From Paenibacillus silvestris (GTDB lineage Bacteria > Bacillota > Bacilli > Paenibacillales > NBRC-103111): 64,000 bases of DNA. The position numbers were made by a program, and so were the translations under genes. Location: assembly GCF_009882985.1 (NCBI RefSeq), contig NZ_WTUZ01000022.1:310001-374000 (forward strand), in the 5' to 3' direction. Under the pieces are notes generated by a model. It worked only from the letters and a program-made list of their open reading frames with translations. It was not told the origin of the DNA and ran no database searches. Positions 8,681-17,101 of this stretch are shown in pieces. Positions within the stretch are counted from its first letter, which is position 1. Every line of letters begins with the position of its first letter.

Positions 8681-9423
8681 TGACACAAGGAAAGAAAGCG
8701 ACGATTGTCTGGTTGCCTGGATGGAGCATGCCGTCCGAGGTTTTTGAGCAGCTATGTAAGTCGCTGCCTGACTATCAACACGTGCATGTCAATATTAGCG
8801 AGGCTGAAACGCCTGAGGAGATGCTTTCGATCACAGAAGATGCGGCAGCAAAATGGCAAGCTTCGGAAATCCATAAACCTCTATTTATTGGCGGATGGTC
8901 GCTTGGCGGATTGCTGGCGCTTAGATTAGCAGCTCAAGGTAAGGCGAATGGCCTCCTTCTATTTGCGGCTACGGCTCAATTCGTTCGCTCGAAGAGCGAA
9001 GCCCATCTAGGCCAGCCGGATGCTTATGTCAGGCAGATGATCAAGGGTGCCGCGCAAGATGCGCTTGCGGTAGAATCCAAATTTCGTCAAATGCTGTGGA
9101 CAGAAACAGAGCGAGAGACAGGAATAGCCGAAGGGCTGCCTCCAATAGGCAGCTGGACAGTTCCCGCTCTGACGGCAGGCCTTCAGATTTTAAGGAAGGT
9201 GGAAGTTAGCGCTGTACGCTCAGAAATTATGTGCCCAGTGCTGCTGTTTCATGGCAGGGAGGACCGGATATGCCCTTATGAAGGGGCAGAAGAACTTGCT
9301 GCTGGACTGCCGTACGCAAAGTTACATGCCATACCCGATTGCGGTCATGTACCGTTTGTAGGAAGGGAAGAGGAAATTGCAGCGGAAATGAGGCGGTGGC
9401 TTGAACAACAGCACGGAAATTGA
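8677..9423 (+). CDS. bioH: BioH-like alpha/beta hydrolase, probable pimeloyl-ACP methyl ester esterase
   Basis: It probably removes the methyl ester from pimeloyl-ACP methyl ester after chain elongation begun by BioC. This is a 248-residue alpha/beta hydrolase with nucleophile S75 in GGWSLGG (the BioH elbow), D196 in HGREDRICP and H224 in DCGHVPF. It sits between bioF and bioC, overlapping bioF by 4 bp and bioC by 23 bp. Function rests on the triad and this placement; several unrelated hydrolases (BioG, BioJ, BioK, BioV) can fill the role, so the exact subfamily is not certain. Confidence 0.82.
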   Translation: MMTQGKKATIVWLPGWSMPSEVFEQLCKSLPDYQHVHVNISEAETPEEMLSITEDAAAKWQASEIHKPLFIGGWSLGGLLALRLAAQGKANGLLLFAATAQFVRSKSEAHLGQPDAYVRQMIKGAAQDALAVESKFRQMLWTETERETGIAEGLPPIGSWTVPALTAGLQILRKVEVSAVRSEIMCPVLLFHGREDRICPYEGAEELAAGLPYAKLHAIPDCGHVPFVGREEEIAAEMRRWLEQQHGN

Positions 9424-10270
9424 GCGTCAATTCAATCGGAGTTCAGCAGGTTCCTATGATCAGCATGCCCATGTGCAGAGGATGATGGCGGAGCAGCTTG
9501 CTGCAGCTCTTAAGGGGTTGGACGGTGCGCGCGAGAATGCGCCAATACGCAGCATTCTGGAGATTGGCTGCGGCACAGGCGTTGTGACGAGTGGACTAGT
9601 TGATACATGGCCAACAGCCGTGATTACCGCATTGGACATCGCACCTGGCATGCTTCGGGCGGCTGAGCAGCGTGTAGGGTGCAGTCATCCAGCTGCCAGA
9701 GACCTACACTTTATTCACGCTGATGTGGAAAAGTGGTCGTTGGCTGCATTGTCGGCTTCGTTCGATTTAATCGTCTCTGGCGCCTGCTTTCAGTGGTTGA
9801 AAGAACCGAAGCAGACACTCAAGCATCTTCGGCGTCTTCTTCGCCCAGGCGGCAAGTTGGTGTTCACGACATTCGGGCCGGCAACCTTCTATGAGCTGCA
9901 TGAGTCATTCATGGCCATGTATCGTGAGGAGGGGCTGAAGCCGCAGCGGCATGGGCTAACTTTTAAGTCCAGCGCTGGGTGGAGAGACATGCTTGTGGAC
10001 AGTGGCTTCTCGCACATTCAAGAACATGGCCTGCTCCAGGTGGAAACGTACCCGACGCCAAGGGATTTTTTGCATACAGTTAAAGCAATGGGAGCTAGCA
10101 CGTCAGAGGCAGCTGTTACGCCAGGCGTCAGCACGCGTCGTTTGTTTGCAGGCATGTACAAAATGTATGAGTCGAAGTTTAGCGTACCTGGAGGCGTTAC
10201 AGCCACCTATGAGCTTTTGATGATGCAAGCGATGGTTCCTAATCAAGATAGAGACTCAGACAGGTTCTGA
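9401..10270 (+). CDS. bioC: Malonyl-ACP O-methyltransferase
   Basis: It methylates malonyl-ACP so that it can enter fatty-acid synthesis as the pimelate primer. This 289-residue class I SAM methyltransferase has motif I LEIGCGTGVVTSGL, motif II FDLIVSGACFQW and post-II RLLRPGGKLVFTTFG. The N-terminal FNRSSAGSYDQHAHVQ is the conserved BioC start region. It begins at TTG 9401 inside the bioH-like gene. It is the last gene of the operon; the terminator stem begins inside its 3' end. Confidence 0.93.
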   Translation: MNNSTEIERQFNRSSAGSYDQHAHVQRMMAEQLAAALKGLDGARENAPIRSILEIGCGTGVVTSGLVDTWPTAVITALDIAPGMLRAAEQRVGCSHPAARDLHFIHADVEKWSLAALSASFDLIVSGACFQWLKEPKQTLKHLRRLLRPGGKLVFTTFGPATFYELHESFMAMYREEGLKPQRHGLTFKSSAGWRDMLVDSGFSHIQEHGLLQVETYPTPRDFLHTVKAMGASTSEAAVTPGVSTRRLFAGMYKMYESKFSVPGGVTATYELLMMQAMVPNQDRDSDRF

Positions 10271-10287
10271 AGTCTCTATCTTTTTTG
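10246..10287 (+). terminator. Terminator of the biotin operon
   Basis: An 11-bp perfect stem (AGATAGAGACT at 10246-10256 with AGTCTCTATCT at 10271-10281) is followed by T. The left arm lies in the last codons of bioC. Confidence 0.88.
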
Positions 10288-10301
10288 TTTTATACATCGT
10301 T

Positions 10302-10329
10302 TTGACACATTTATGTGCTACAGTATGGA
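10302..10329 (+). promoter_or_regulatory. Promoter of the DUF1800-DUF1501 unit
   Basis: TTGACA (10302-10307), 16-bp spacer, TATGGA (10324-10329), just after the biotin operon terminator. Confidence 0.6.
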
Positions 10330-10351
10330 AAATTAGGCGTGGAGGGAAATC

Positions 10352-11668
10352 ATGGGTGTAACTTGGACGAACGCGGAAGTTGTTCATTTATTGCTTCGTG
10401 CCGGATTTGGAGGGGCAGAGGACGAAGTTAAGGCCTGTTTGGCGCTGGGTCGCGAGGAGACGGTGCGACGGCTTATCGCAGGTGAAGCATTGACCGAAAC
10501 GGCTGCGCTGACACCTTTTGATCAACTTAACGCAGAGGGTAAGAAAGCTCTGGATCCGGTGCAGCTTGGCGATCAGCAGATGTACTGGTTATACCGAATG
10601 GTGAATTCAAACGCACCATTAATTGAGAAAATGACGTTGTTCTGGCACGGACATTTTGCAACAGCAAATTACAAGGTCAAGAATGTCACACTGATGGTTC
10701 AGCAAAATACGCTGTTCCGCAAGTATGCTTTAGGCAACTATAAGGAGCTCGTGCTCGCTACCGGCAAAGATCCGGCTATGATGATTTGGCTGGATGTGAA
10801 TCGCAATAAGAAGAACAAACCGAATGAGAACTACGCGCGTGAAGTGATGGAGCTTTTTACACTTGGCATTGGTCACTATACCGAAACAGATGTGAAGGAA
10901 GCGGCTAGAGCTTTCACGGGCTGGACGTACAGCGAGAAGGAAAATAAAGTAGCGTTTAATCCCAAACAGCATGATAATGATCCGAAAACGCTGCTTGGTG
11001 AGAAGGGGAATCTGGACGGCGACGAGGCCGTTGATATTATTTTTCATCAAAAGTCGTTATCTACCTTTCTAGCTTTGAAATTGCTCAAATATTTTGTGAC
11101 AGATAATCCGCCAGACAGCTGGGTACAGCAAGTGGCGAAGCACATTGTAGAGAAGGCGACCATCGGCGAAGTACTTCATGAGCTGTTCTTGTCGGACGAT
11201 TTCTATCATCCCAATTTACGGCTAGCCCTCATTAAAACACCGGCTGATTATGTTGCTGGTATTCTCAAAACGCTGCAGCTGCCTGCTGCTAGAGGGCATG
11301 CGCAAGCGATGAGAAAGATGGGCCAGGAGCTCTTTTCTCCGCCTGATGTTGCAGGCTGGAGAGGCGGCGCTTCATGGCTGAATACCAACTTGCTGCTCGC
11401 GAGGTATCAATTCGCCGAGTCCATTGCCATGCAAATGAACAATAAGAAGTTGATGCCGGCTGATGCAACGCCGAAGCAAGCGGAGCTGCCAGAGGAATGG
11501 GTGAAGCTGTGGAGTCAGCGTCTCGGGATCACGCAATTATCGGATAAGACGTTGAAAGGCTTAAGCGCTTATGTGGAAGATACGATTGTACATACAAAAC
11601 AGAAAAACGCCGGTTTACGGGGCTTGCTGCAGCTGATCTTAATTAGTCCGGAAGCACAAATGAAATAG
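10352..11668 (+). CDS. DUF1800 family protein
   Basis: The protein has 438 residues. Characteristic DUF1800 segments are LLLRAGFGG near the start, MTLFWHGHFATANYKV, MMIWLDVNRNKKNKPNENYAREVMELFTLG (split here across conserved blocks) and FSPPDVAGWRGG. The family is of unknown function and is almost always encoded next to a DUF1501 protein, as here. No signal peptide is visible on this partner, whereas the DUF1501 partner has a Tat signal. The start ATG has GGAGGGAA upstream. Confidence 0.87.
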   Translation: MGVTWTNAEVVHLLLRAGFGGAEDEVKACLALGREETVRRLIAGEALTETAALTPFDQLNAEGKKALDPVQLGDQQMYWLYRMVNSNAPLIEKMTLFWHGHFATANYKVKNVTLMVQQNTLFRKYALGNYKELVLATGKDPAMMIWLDVNRNKKNKPNENYAREVMELFTLGIGHYTETDVKEAARAFTGWTYSEKENKVAFNPKQHDNDPKTLLGEKGNLDGDEAVDIIFHQKSLSTFLALKLLKYFVTDNPPDSWVQQVAKHIVEKATIGEVLHELFLSDDFYHPNLRLALIKTPADYVAGILKTLQLPAARGHAQAMRKMGQELFSPPDVAGWRGGASWLNTNLLLARYQFAESIAMQMNNKKLMPADATPKQAELPEEWVKLWSQRLGITQLSDKTLKGLSAYVEDTIVHTKQKNAGLRGLLQLILISPEAQMK

Positions 11669-11682
11669 GGGAGGTGAAAGCA

Positions 11683-12915
11683 TTGAAATTAACAAGAAGA
11701 GAATTTCTGCTGAAGGGTACGGCGATGTTTGCTACTTTAAGCCTCGGCGGCTTTCTGTTCACAGAAACTGGCAAATCGATATTCGCTGGGGGAGTCAGTG
11801 ACGATGTCGAGGAGCCGGTGCTGGTTGTTGTGCAGCTTAGCGGAGGCAATGATGGTATAAATACGCTTATTCCTTATGGGCAAGGCGTTTATTATGATGC
11901 AAGGCCGACGCTGGCCTATCAGCAAAAGGACGTGCTTGCCCTTGATAATCAAGTGGGCTTGCATCCTAGCCTGGCGGGGCTCGCAGCCCTATTCAAGAGT
12001 GGGAACATGGCGGTCATCCAAGGTGTTGGTTACCCGGAGCCGGATCATTCCCATTTCCGGTCTATGGAAATTTGGCAGACTGCCGAGCCGGCGAAAATTA
12101 GCCGGAGCGGCTGGTTAGCCCGCTATGTAGAGTCTTCGCTGCGCGATAACACGAACCCGCTCAAAGCGGTTCAGGTTGGTGCAGCGGGCAGCAAAGCTTT
12201 TGCCTCGGAAAAGATGAGCTTTCCTGTTGTTCAATCGCTGGAATCGTACCATGTGATCGATCCGAAGACGGCGATGATGGACAAAAATCGGATAACCAAA
12301 GCTTTTTTGGACATGTATGGTGATCAGAACCAGATGGAACAGCTGCGAGTCGTTGCGGGGCGCGGATATGAGGCTTATAAAAGTGTTGAAGCCATACAAT
12401 CGTTAACAGCTGCTTATGTCAATAAAGTGGAGTACCCGAAAACGAATTTTGCCAGTGATCTTCAACTCGTAGCGAAGCTGCTTGCAGGAAAGTCGGGAAC
12501 GCGGGTATTCAATGTCCAAATTGGCGGATTCGATGATCATGCCGATGAAAAGGAGCAGCATGCAAGGGTTTTGACACAGGTTGATCAGGGGCTGACGGCT
12601 TTCTATAAGGATTTGGAAGCGCAAGGTCTGCAGGATCGGGTTGCCATCATGATGTTTTCCGAATTTGGGCGTCGTGTGAAGGAAAATGGGAGCGGTGGCA
12701 CGGATCACGGCACGGCAGCACCGATGTTTGTGATTGGCGGGAAAGTGAAAGGCGGTCTCTATGGCGCTTACCCGAGTCTAAGTAATTTGGATAATGGGGA
12801 TTTGAAATATGAGGTTGATTTCCGCTCCGTGTACAGCACTCTGGTGGATAGTTGGTTAAAAGGTGATGCTGCGACTGTGCTTGGAAAACCCTATGAGTCG
12901 TTGAAGTTTATATAG
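11683..12915 (+). CDS. DUF1501 family protein with Tat signal
   Basis: The 410-residue protein starts MKLTRREFLLKG, a clear twin-arginine motif, followed by a hydrophobic stretch, so it is probably exported folded. The body has QLSGGNDGINTLIPYG, DHSHFRSMEIWQT and the alkaline-phosphatase-like FSEFGRRVKENGSGGTDHG, all typical of DUF1501 (a sulfatase/phosphatase-like fold). The enzyme activity is unknown. Start TTG 11683 follows GGGGAGGTG by 6 bp; an upstream in-frame GTG at 11674 is inside that ribosome site. It is cotranscribed with the DUF1800 gene. Confidence 0.85.
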   Translation: MKLTRREFLLKGTAMFATLSLGGFLFTETGKSIFAGGVSDDVEEPVLVVVQLSGGNDGINTLIPYGQGVYYDARPTLAYQQKDVLALDNQVGLHPSLAGLAALFKSGNMAVIQGVGYPEPDHSHFRSMEIWQTAEPAKISRSGWLARYVESSLRDNTNPLKAVQVGAAGSKAFASEKMSFPVVQSLESYHVIDPKTAMMDKNRITKAFLDMYGDQNQMEQLRVVAGRGYEAYKSVEAIQSLTAAYVNKVEYPKTNFASDLQLVAKLLAGKSGTRVFNVQIGGFDDHADEKEQHARVLTQVDQGLTAFYKDLEAQGLQDRVAIMMFSEFGRRVKENGSGGTDHGTAAPMFVIGGKVKGGLYGAYPSLSNLDNGDLKYEVDFRSVYSTLVDSWLKGDAATVLGKPYESLKFI

Positions 12916-12989
12916 GGATAGTGGTAATCTATTTGAAGGAGTGAAGATTTCTAGCATTTGATGGATGCATGGAAGGTGGGCTAAGCACG

Positions 12990-13517
12990 GTGGGAATAAA
13001 ACCGATTTCGGATCATTTGAAGGAGCAATTAAACATCCTTTTCGTGGGATATAACCCAAGTATTCGATCGGGTGAAACCGGCCATCACTATGCGAATCCG
13101 AACAATCGGTTTTACCGCATATTAGTTCAAGCGGGCTTAACGCCTCGGCTGTATAAGCCTCAAGAAGATCAGGATCTGCTTGAACTCGGTTATGGATTCA
13201 CGAATATTGTGGCGAGGCCCTCGCTGACGGCAGCTGAAATAACACCTGAGGAGTATAGGGAAGGCCGCATCATTCTCAAGGAGAAGATCCAAAACATAAG
13301 ACCAAGGGTTGTATGTTTTGTAGGCAAAGGGGTCTACGAACAATATAGCGGCCGTAGAGGCATGACATGGGGCAGCCAGCCAGAGCCCGTCGTACCTGGT
13401 GTGGTTGAGTATGTATGTCCCTCCTCCAGCGGGTTAGTTCGAATGAAGCTGGAAGAGATGGTCGCTATTTATAGCGGAATTAAGACATTTATCGGGATGG
13501 AGTTGGGTAATGAATGA
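12990..13517 (+). CDS. mug: Mismatch-specific (G:T/U) DNA glycosylase, Mug family
   Basis: It probably removes uracil or thymine mispaired with guanine. The 175-residue protein has the Mug/TDG motif FVGYNPSIRSGETGHHYANPNNRFY (active-site loop, here GYNPS), GYGFTNIVARPS, VCFVGKGVYE and the C-terminal CPSSSGLVR, which matches the NPSGL DNA-intercalation loop. GTG 12990 with GGAAGGTGG upstream is my start; ATG 12969 would add seven residues and has no clear ribosome site. It overlaps the Nudix gene by 4 bp (ATGA), so the two are coupled. Confidence 0.85.
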   Translation: MGIKPISDHLKEQLNILFVGYNPSIRSGETGHHYANPNNRFYRILVQAGLTPRLYKPQEDQDLLELGYGFTNIVARPSLTAAEITPEEYREGRIILKEKIQNIRPRVVCFVGKGVYEQYSGRRGMTWGSQPEPVVPGVVEYVCPSSSGLVRMKLEEMVAIYSGIKTFIGMELGNE

Positions 13518-14134
13518 ATATTCCATGGCTGAATTGGGCGAAAGAAATTCAAGCGATTAGTCAAGCTGGGCTTACATATGGTGAGAACGGCTATGATTTG
13601 GAGCGCTACGAGGCGCTGCGCAAGATCAGCGTGGAGATGATGAGTCATTTCACGGACACCCCGATTGACAAAGTGACGGAATTATTCGCCAGTGACACGG
13701 GGTACCAGACACCGAAGGTTGATATTCGGGCGGTTGTTCTGAAAGAGAACAAGGTGCTGCTTGTGAAGGAAAGAGCCGACGGCGCTTGGGCTTTGCCCGG
13801 CGGTTGGGCGGATATCGGCTTCACGCCGAGCGAAGTCGCTGTCAAAGAAACACGCGAGGAAGCGGGTTACGAGGTCAAGCCTGTGCGCTTGCTGGCGGTT
13901 CTAGATAAGAAGTGCCATTCACACCCTCCTGCTCCCAACTATGTATACAAGATATTTATCTTGTGCGAGTTGGTCGGCGGAGAGGCGCTCGAGGTCAGCT
14001 TGGAGACGACCGAAGTCGGCTTTTTTGGTGAAAATGAACTGCCGCCACTGTCGTTAGAACGGAATACAGTTGAGCAGGTAAAACGGATGCTTGAGCTTGC
14101 TAACGGGCCAGCGTCGCAGGTCCTGCTGGATTAA
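13514..14134 (+). CDS. Nudix hydrolase with N-terminal NUDIX_N domain
   Basis: The 206-residue protein has an N-terminal helical domain (about 1-60; WAKEIQAISQAGLTYGENGYD) typical of Nudix enzymes close to ADP-ribose/CDP-choline pyrophosphatases. A Nudix box follows (about 96-118): GGWADIGFTPSEVAVKETREEAGYE, given here only as the conserved G, E, REE and G positions. It likely cleaves a nucleoside diphosphate derivative; the substrate is not predictable. Coupling to mug suggests a house-cleaning or DNA-repair context. Confidence 0.86.
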   Translation: MNIPWLNWAKEIQAISQAGLTYGENGYDLERYEALRKISVEMMSHFTDTPIDKVTELFASDTGYQTPKVDIRAVVLKENKVLLVKERADGAWALPGGWADIGFTPSEVAVKETREEAGYEVKPVRLLAVLDKKCHSHPPAPNYVYKIFILCELVGGEALEVSLETTEVGFFGENELPPLSLERNTVEQVKRMLELANGPASQVLLD

Positions 14135-14141
14135 CAAGAAG

Positions 14142-14178
14142 AATGCTCCCCAGTCGTATAGCCACGGCGGGGAGCATT
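14142..14178. terminator. Shared terminator between convergent genes
   Basis: A perfect 10-bp stem, AATGCTCCCC (14142-14151) with GGGGAGCATT (14169-14178), sits between the Nudix gene and the convergent DUF421 gene. Confidence 0.75.
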
Positions 14179-14183
14179 AAGAT

Positions 14184-15044
14184 TTATCGCGTCAATATTG
14201 GCTTAAGTTGATTGATCATATCCTCCATTTGATGGGAGCATTGCTCGTACATCGCTTTTGCTTGTTTATTGTTGGTCGTCAGTCCATACAACATAAGGTC
14301 TGCTTCGCACTGTTTCAGGGTCGCGAAGAGCGTAGCTTTTTCCTGCGGTACGGGAACATTGATTTTATCATCGAATAAATCAAGATACAGCTGACCGTAC
14401 GAATCGACTTGCCCCAGAAACACATTTTCAACCGTAACCCCAACTTTGTCCAACTCCGCTTTTAGCCATCCCCGGTTAAATGCAAGGGAAGCTAGCCCTT
14501 CATCCATAATCTCACCGTCCATGATGACCGCTTGCGGCTCTTTCTCCGGTGCCACCTTGATGCCCAAATGTTTGGCCGTGAGCGGCAGGTTTTCACGATG
14601 CAGCAAGACGTTAATCTCACCGCTGGGCTCCATAATGGCAAATTCAACGTCCGCTACTTTGAAAACGGAGCGCTTGCGCAGTTGTTCCATAAGTTCGTCC
14701 GTGGTGAGCCGTTCTTTTTTTAAATTATCCTCCAGCACTCTTCCGTCCTTAATGAGGATCGTCGCTTTACTGTCAATAAAATCGCGCATTTTTTTACTTT
14801 TTAGCTGTAAAAGCTCAATGCCTAAAGAACACACAATCCAAACGGTTAACGAGATCAGGCCAAGGTACCATTTCGATTCGAGGTCCAGTGATATCGCTCC
14901 AGCCAGGTTTCCGATGGTAATGCCGGTGATGTACTCGAACAGGGATAGTTGAGATACTTGTCTTTTTCCGAGCAGTTTGGTCATGATGAACAAGACGATT
15001 ACAGCTAAAAAGGTGCGTACGATGACTTCATACACATTTGGCAA
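14184..15044 (-). CDS. DUF421 (YetF-like) membrane protein
   Basis: The 286-residue protein has three N-terminal membrane helices (about 5-80) with LGKRQVSQLSLFEYITGITIGNLAG, the signature of the YetF/DUF421 family. A soluble C-terminal part carries the ATILIKDGRVLEDNLKKERL repeat-like fold. The family is of unknown function, is often present in several copies in spore-formers, and has been linked to membrane or spore processes. The start is TTG at 15044 with AAGGAGG at 15052-15058 on the minus strand. Confidence 0.87.
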   Translation of the reverse strand: MPNVYEVIVRTFLAVIVLFIMTKLLGKRQVSQLSLFEYITGITIGNLAGAISLDLESKWYLGLISLTVWIVCSLGIELLQLKSKKMRDFIDSKATILIKDGRVLEDNLKKERLTTDELMEQLRKRSVFKVADVEFAIMEPSGEINVLLHRENLPLTAKHLGIKVAPEKEPQAVIMDGEIMDEGLASLAFNRGWLKAELDKVGVTVENVFLGQVDSYGQLYLDLFDDKINVPVPQEKATLFATLKQCEADLMLYGLTTNNKQAKAMYEQCSHQMEDMINQLKPILTR

Positions 15045-15321
15045 GTGATTTCCTCCTTACTTTGCAAAAAAGAAATGAGAAGCAGCATTAGGCGGCGGCT
15101 TGAATGTCAGTAGGCAAGTTTCTACATTATTTGTGAAAATAATGGAAGTTATACGCCGGAGCTAAAAGTAAAAAAGCCGATATGTGTCGGGCGGTGTTGA
15201 AAGCGCTTTTGTCGAATGAGCAGAAGGATGCATGCAACTGTGGACTCCTATTCAGCTTTTTATGGCGCGTACATGGGTTCGGATTTCCTGCTTCATCTAG
15301 CATTGCCAACTAAGGTTTTAC
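15045..15321. other. Intergenic region between DUF421 gene and serC
   Basis: The divergent gap holds the DUF421 ribosome site and, on its right edge, the serC promoter. On the minus strand a small hairpin (about 15169-15191) is followed by a T run and resembles a terminator with no obvious parent gene. No T-box or other riboswitch hallmark was recognised. Confidence 0.4.
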
Positions 15322-15350
15322 TTGATGCATGAGGAGAATATTGCTATCAT
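15322..15350 (+). promoter_or_regulatory. Promoter of serC
   Basis: TTGATG (15322-15327), 17-bp spacer, TATCAT (15345-15350). Its position shows that the in-frame ATG at 15322 cannot be the serC start. Confidence 0.65.
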
Positions 15351-15384
15351 AGCCATAATACAAAAAGCAAAGGTGTGGTCATTC

Positions 15385-16473
15385 ATGGGAAATCGGGCCT
15401 ATAACTTTAACGCAGGGCCTGCGGCATTACCGCTCGAAGTTTTGCAGAAAGCGCAAGAGGAACTTGTCGAATTCAAGGGTATCGGCATGTCGATCATGGA
15501 AATTTCGCATCGCAGCGCGGAGTACGAGCAAGTACATACGGAAACTCAGCAATTATTGAAGCAAATTTTTGCGATTCCTGACGGGTATCAAGTACAGTTC
15601 CTGCAAGGCGGAGCAAGTACGCAATTCGCTATGATTCCTTTGAATTTCTTAAAGCCAGGCAAAGTGGGCAGCTATGTGCTGACAGGCGCTTGGGCGGAGA
15701 AAGCGGTACAGGAAGCAGGCCTTTTTGGAGAAGTAGCTATTGCAGCTAGCTCCAAGGAGAGCAAATTCATGAAAATTCCGGATCTTAGCGAAATCAACAT
15801 TCACCCGGATTCTGCTTACCTGCACTTGACGTCCAACGAAACGATTGAAGGCGCTCAGTTCCAAAGCTACCCGGACACAGGCAATGTGCCGCTTATCGGG
15901 GACATGTCCAGCGATATCTTGAGCCGTCCAGTGGATGTATCGAAATTCGGTATGATTTATGCCGGTGCCCAAAAAAATCTAGGTCCATCAGGCGTGACGG
16001 TTGTCATTGTCAAAGAAGATCTTCTGCAAGATCTGCCGAAAACAATCCCGACCATGCTGCGTTACGAAATTCACGGCAAAAACAATTCCCTCTATAACAC
16101 ACCGCCGGTGTATTCCATCTACATGGTGAACCTCGTGCTGAAATGGATTCAGGAGCAAGGCGGACTTGCTGCTATCGAGAAAAACAACCTAGAGAAGTCA
16201 GGTTTGATCTACAGCGCAATTGATCAAAGTGGTGGTTTCTACCGTGGTCCTGTCGATAAGGGCAGTCGTTCAGCAATGAACATCACGTTCCGTTTGCAGG
16301 ATGAAGAGCTGGAGAAGAAATTCATCAAGGAAACCGAGCAGAACGGGTTTGTTGGGTTGAAAGGGCATCGCAGTGTAGGCGGCTTGAGAGCATCTACTTA
16401 CAATGCAGTTCCTTATTCATCTTGCAAAGCACTCGCAGATTTCATGATTGATTTCCAGAAACGCAACGGTTAA
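15385..16473 (+). CDS. serC: Phosphoserine aminotransferase
   Basis: It converts 3-phosphohydroxypyruvate and glutamate to phosphoserine (serine pathway; also a pyridoxal phosphate precursor step in some bacteria). The 362-residue class V aminotransferase begins MGNRAYNFNAGPAALPLEVL, the standard SerC N-terminus. It also has FLQGGASTQFAM, GDMSSDILSRP, the PLP-lysine motif YAGAQKNLGPSG and the C-terminal GLKGHRSVGGLRASTYNA. Start ATG 15385 has AAAGGTG 9 bp upstream. It is monocistronic. Confidence 0.95.
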   Translation: MGNRAYNFNAGPAALPLEVLQKAQEELVEFKGIGMSIMEISHRSAEYEQVHTETQQLLKQIFAIPDGYQVQFLQGGASTQFAMIPLNFLKPGKVGSYVLTGAWAEKAVQEAGLFGEVAIAASSKESKFMKIPDLSEINIHPDSAYLHLTSNETIEGAQFQSYPDTGNVPLIGDMSSDILSRPVDVSKFGMIYAGAQKNLGPSGVTVVIVKEDLLQDLPKTIPTMLRYEIHGKNNSLYNTPPVYSIYMVNLVLKWIQEQGGLAAIEKNNLEKSGLIYSAIDQSGGFYRGPVDKGSRSAMNITFRLQDEELEKKFIKETEQNGFVGLKGHRSVGGLRASTYNAVPYSSCKALADFMIDFQKRNG

Positions 16474-16493
16474 TAACGGACGAAGTCATACAT

Positions 16494-16539
16494 GAGCTAT
16501 TCATGGCACCCTCGTGTGCGCGTGAATGGCTTTTTTTTG
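16494..16539 (+). terminator. Terminator of serC
   Basis: AGCTATTCATG pairs with CGTGAATGGCT through G-U wobbles and is followed by eight T. Confidence 0.85.
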
Positions 16540-16788
16540 TCTCGGGATAGAATGGTCAGTTCATCCTTTACAATGTCTTAAGATGGCCTCTGAGACGGTT
16601 TGAGAGGCATTTATTGAGAGGGTAGCGGAACTAGATCTAGTAGGGTGAAAGAGAAGATTCCGGGCGATGTTCCTTTCGACATTTGTGAAAATTTCAAGTC
16701 TAAAATGAAAATATTTTTTCAAATCCTCTGGAGCCACGTCCTGTCTGGGTTTGGCTATTTTAGGGTCAGAAATGTGGGATAATACACG

Positions 16789-16815
16789 TTGACAAACACA
16801 ATATATTGATATAAA
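16789..16815 (+). promoter_or_regulatory. Promoter of the nrdIEF operon
   Basis: TTGACA (16789-16794) with TATAAA at 16810-16815 (spacer 15) or TAAATT two bases later (spacer 17). It overlaps the first NrdR-like box. Confidence 0.6.
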
Positions 16816-16842
16816 TTTGAATCTATCAACTAGATGTCGTGG
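16796..16842 (+). promoter_or_regulatory. Pair of NrdR-like boxes
   Basis: Box 1 ACACAATATATTGATA (16796-16811) matches the NrdR consensus ACACWATATATWGTGT at 13 of 16 positions. Box 2 (16827-16842, CAACTAGATGTCGTGG) matches 10 of 16. Their starts are 31 bp apart, the usual three-helical-turn spacing. They overlap the promoter, as expected for repression by NrdR. Confidence 0.65.
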
Positions 16843-17101
16843 GAAAATGCGAATTGGACATCACCTGAATTCGCAGCGGAAATACCGCGTAATACCGGGG
16901 AAAAGCCCGATTTACCGCCAATTTCAGCCCTTTTCCTGCTTGCGGAAATTCGCTAATTTTGTCGAGTAGACAGAAGACAATACTAGATATGGATGGACGG
17001 TAAGATTTATATTACTAACTAGATATAGGTTATCTACATAAGTTAGACACAAGACGCGAGAATGCTTGAAACCATGATAGAGATGTTAGGAGACGGAGCC
17101 C

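Larger units (their letters stand above)
16540..17085 (+). other. Long upstream region of nrdIEF with structured leader
   Basis: About 550 bp without a gene. From about 16540 to 16780 nothing was recognised. A promoter with NrdR-like boxes lies at 16789-16842. Downstream is a hairpin-rich stretch (16848-16965) with an 8-bp inverted repeat (TGCGAATT 16848-16855, AATTCGCA 16868-16875), a GCGG/CCGC hairpin and a CGGG/CCCG hairpin. The words GCGGAAAT and TTCGC recur within it, as in a dispersed repeat. Two further NrdR-like words (16980-16995, 17016-17031) precede nrdI. Confidence 0.55.

Noticed and set aside
14446..14952. 168-codon plus-strand frame inside the DUF421 gene
   Set aside because: It is serine-rich low-information sequence on the opposite strand of a well-supported family gene; no initiation signal.
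15127..15309. 60-codon minus-strand frame between the DUF421 gene and serC
   Set aside because: No ribosome site, no recognisable composition of a protein, and it overlaps leader DNA.
16840..16970. Riboswitch upstream of nrdI
   Set aside because: Hairpins are present, but I could not match B12-box, guanidine, purine or other known riboswitch landmarks, so no class is claimed.
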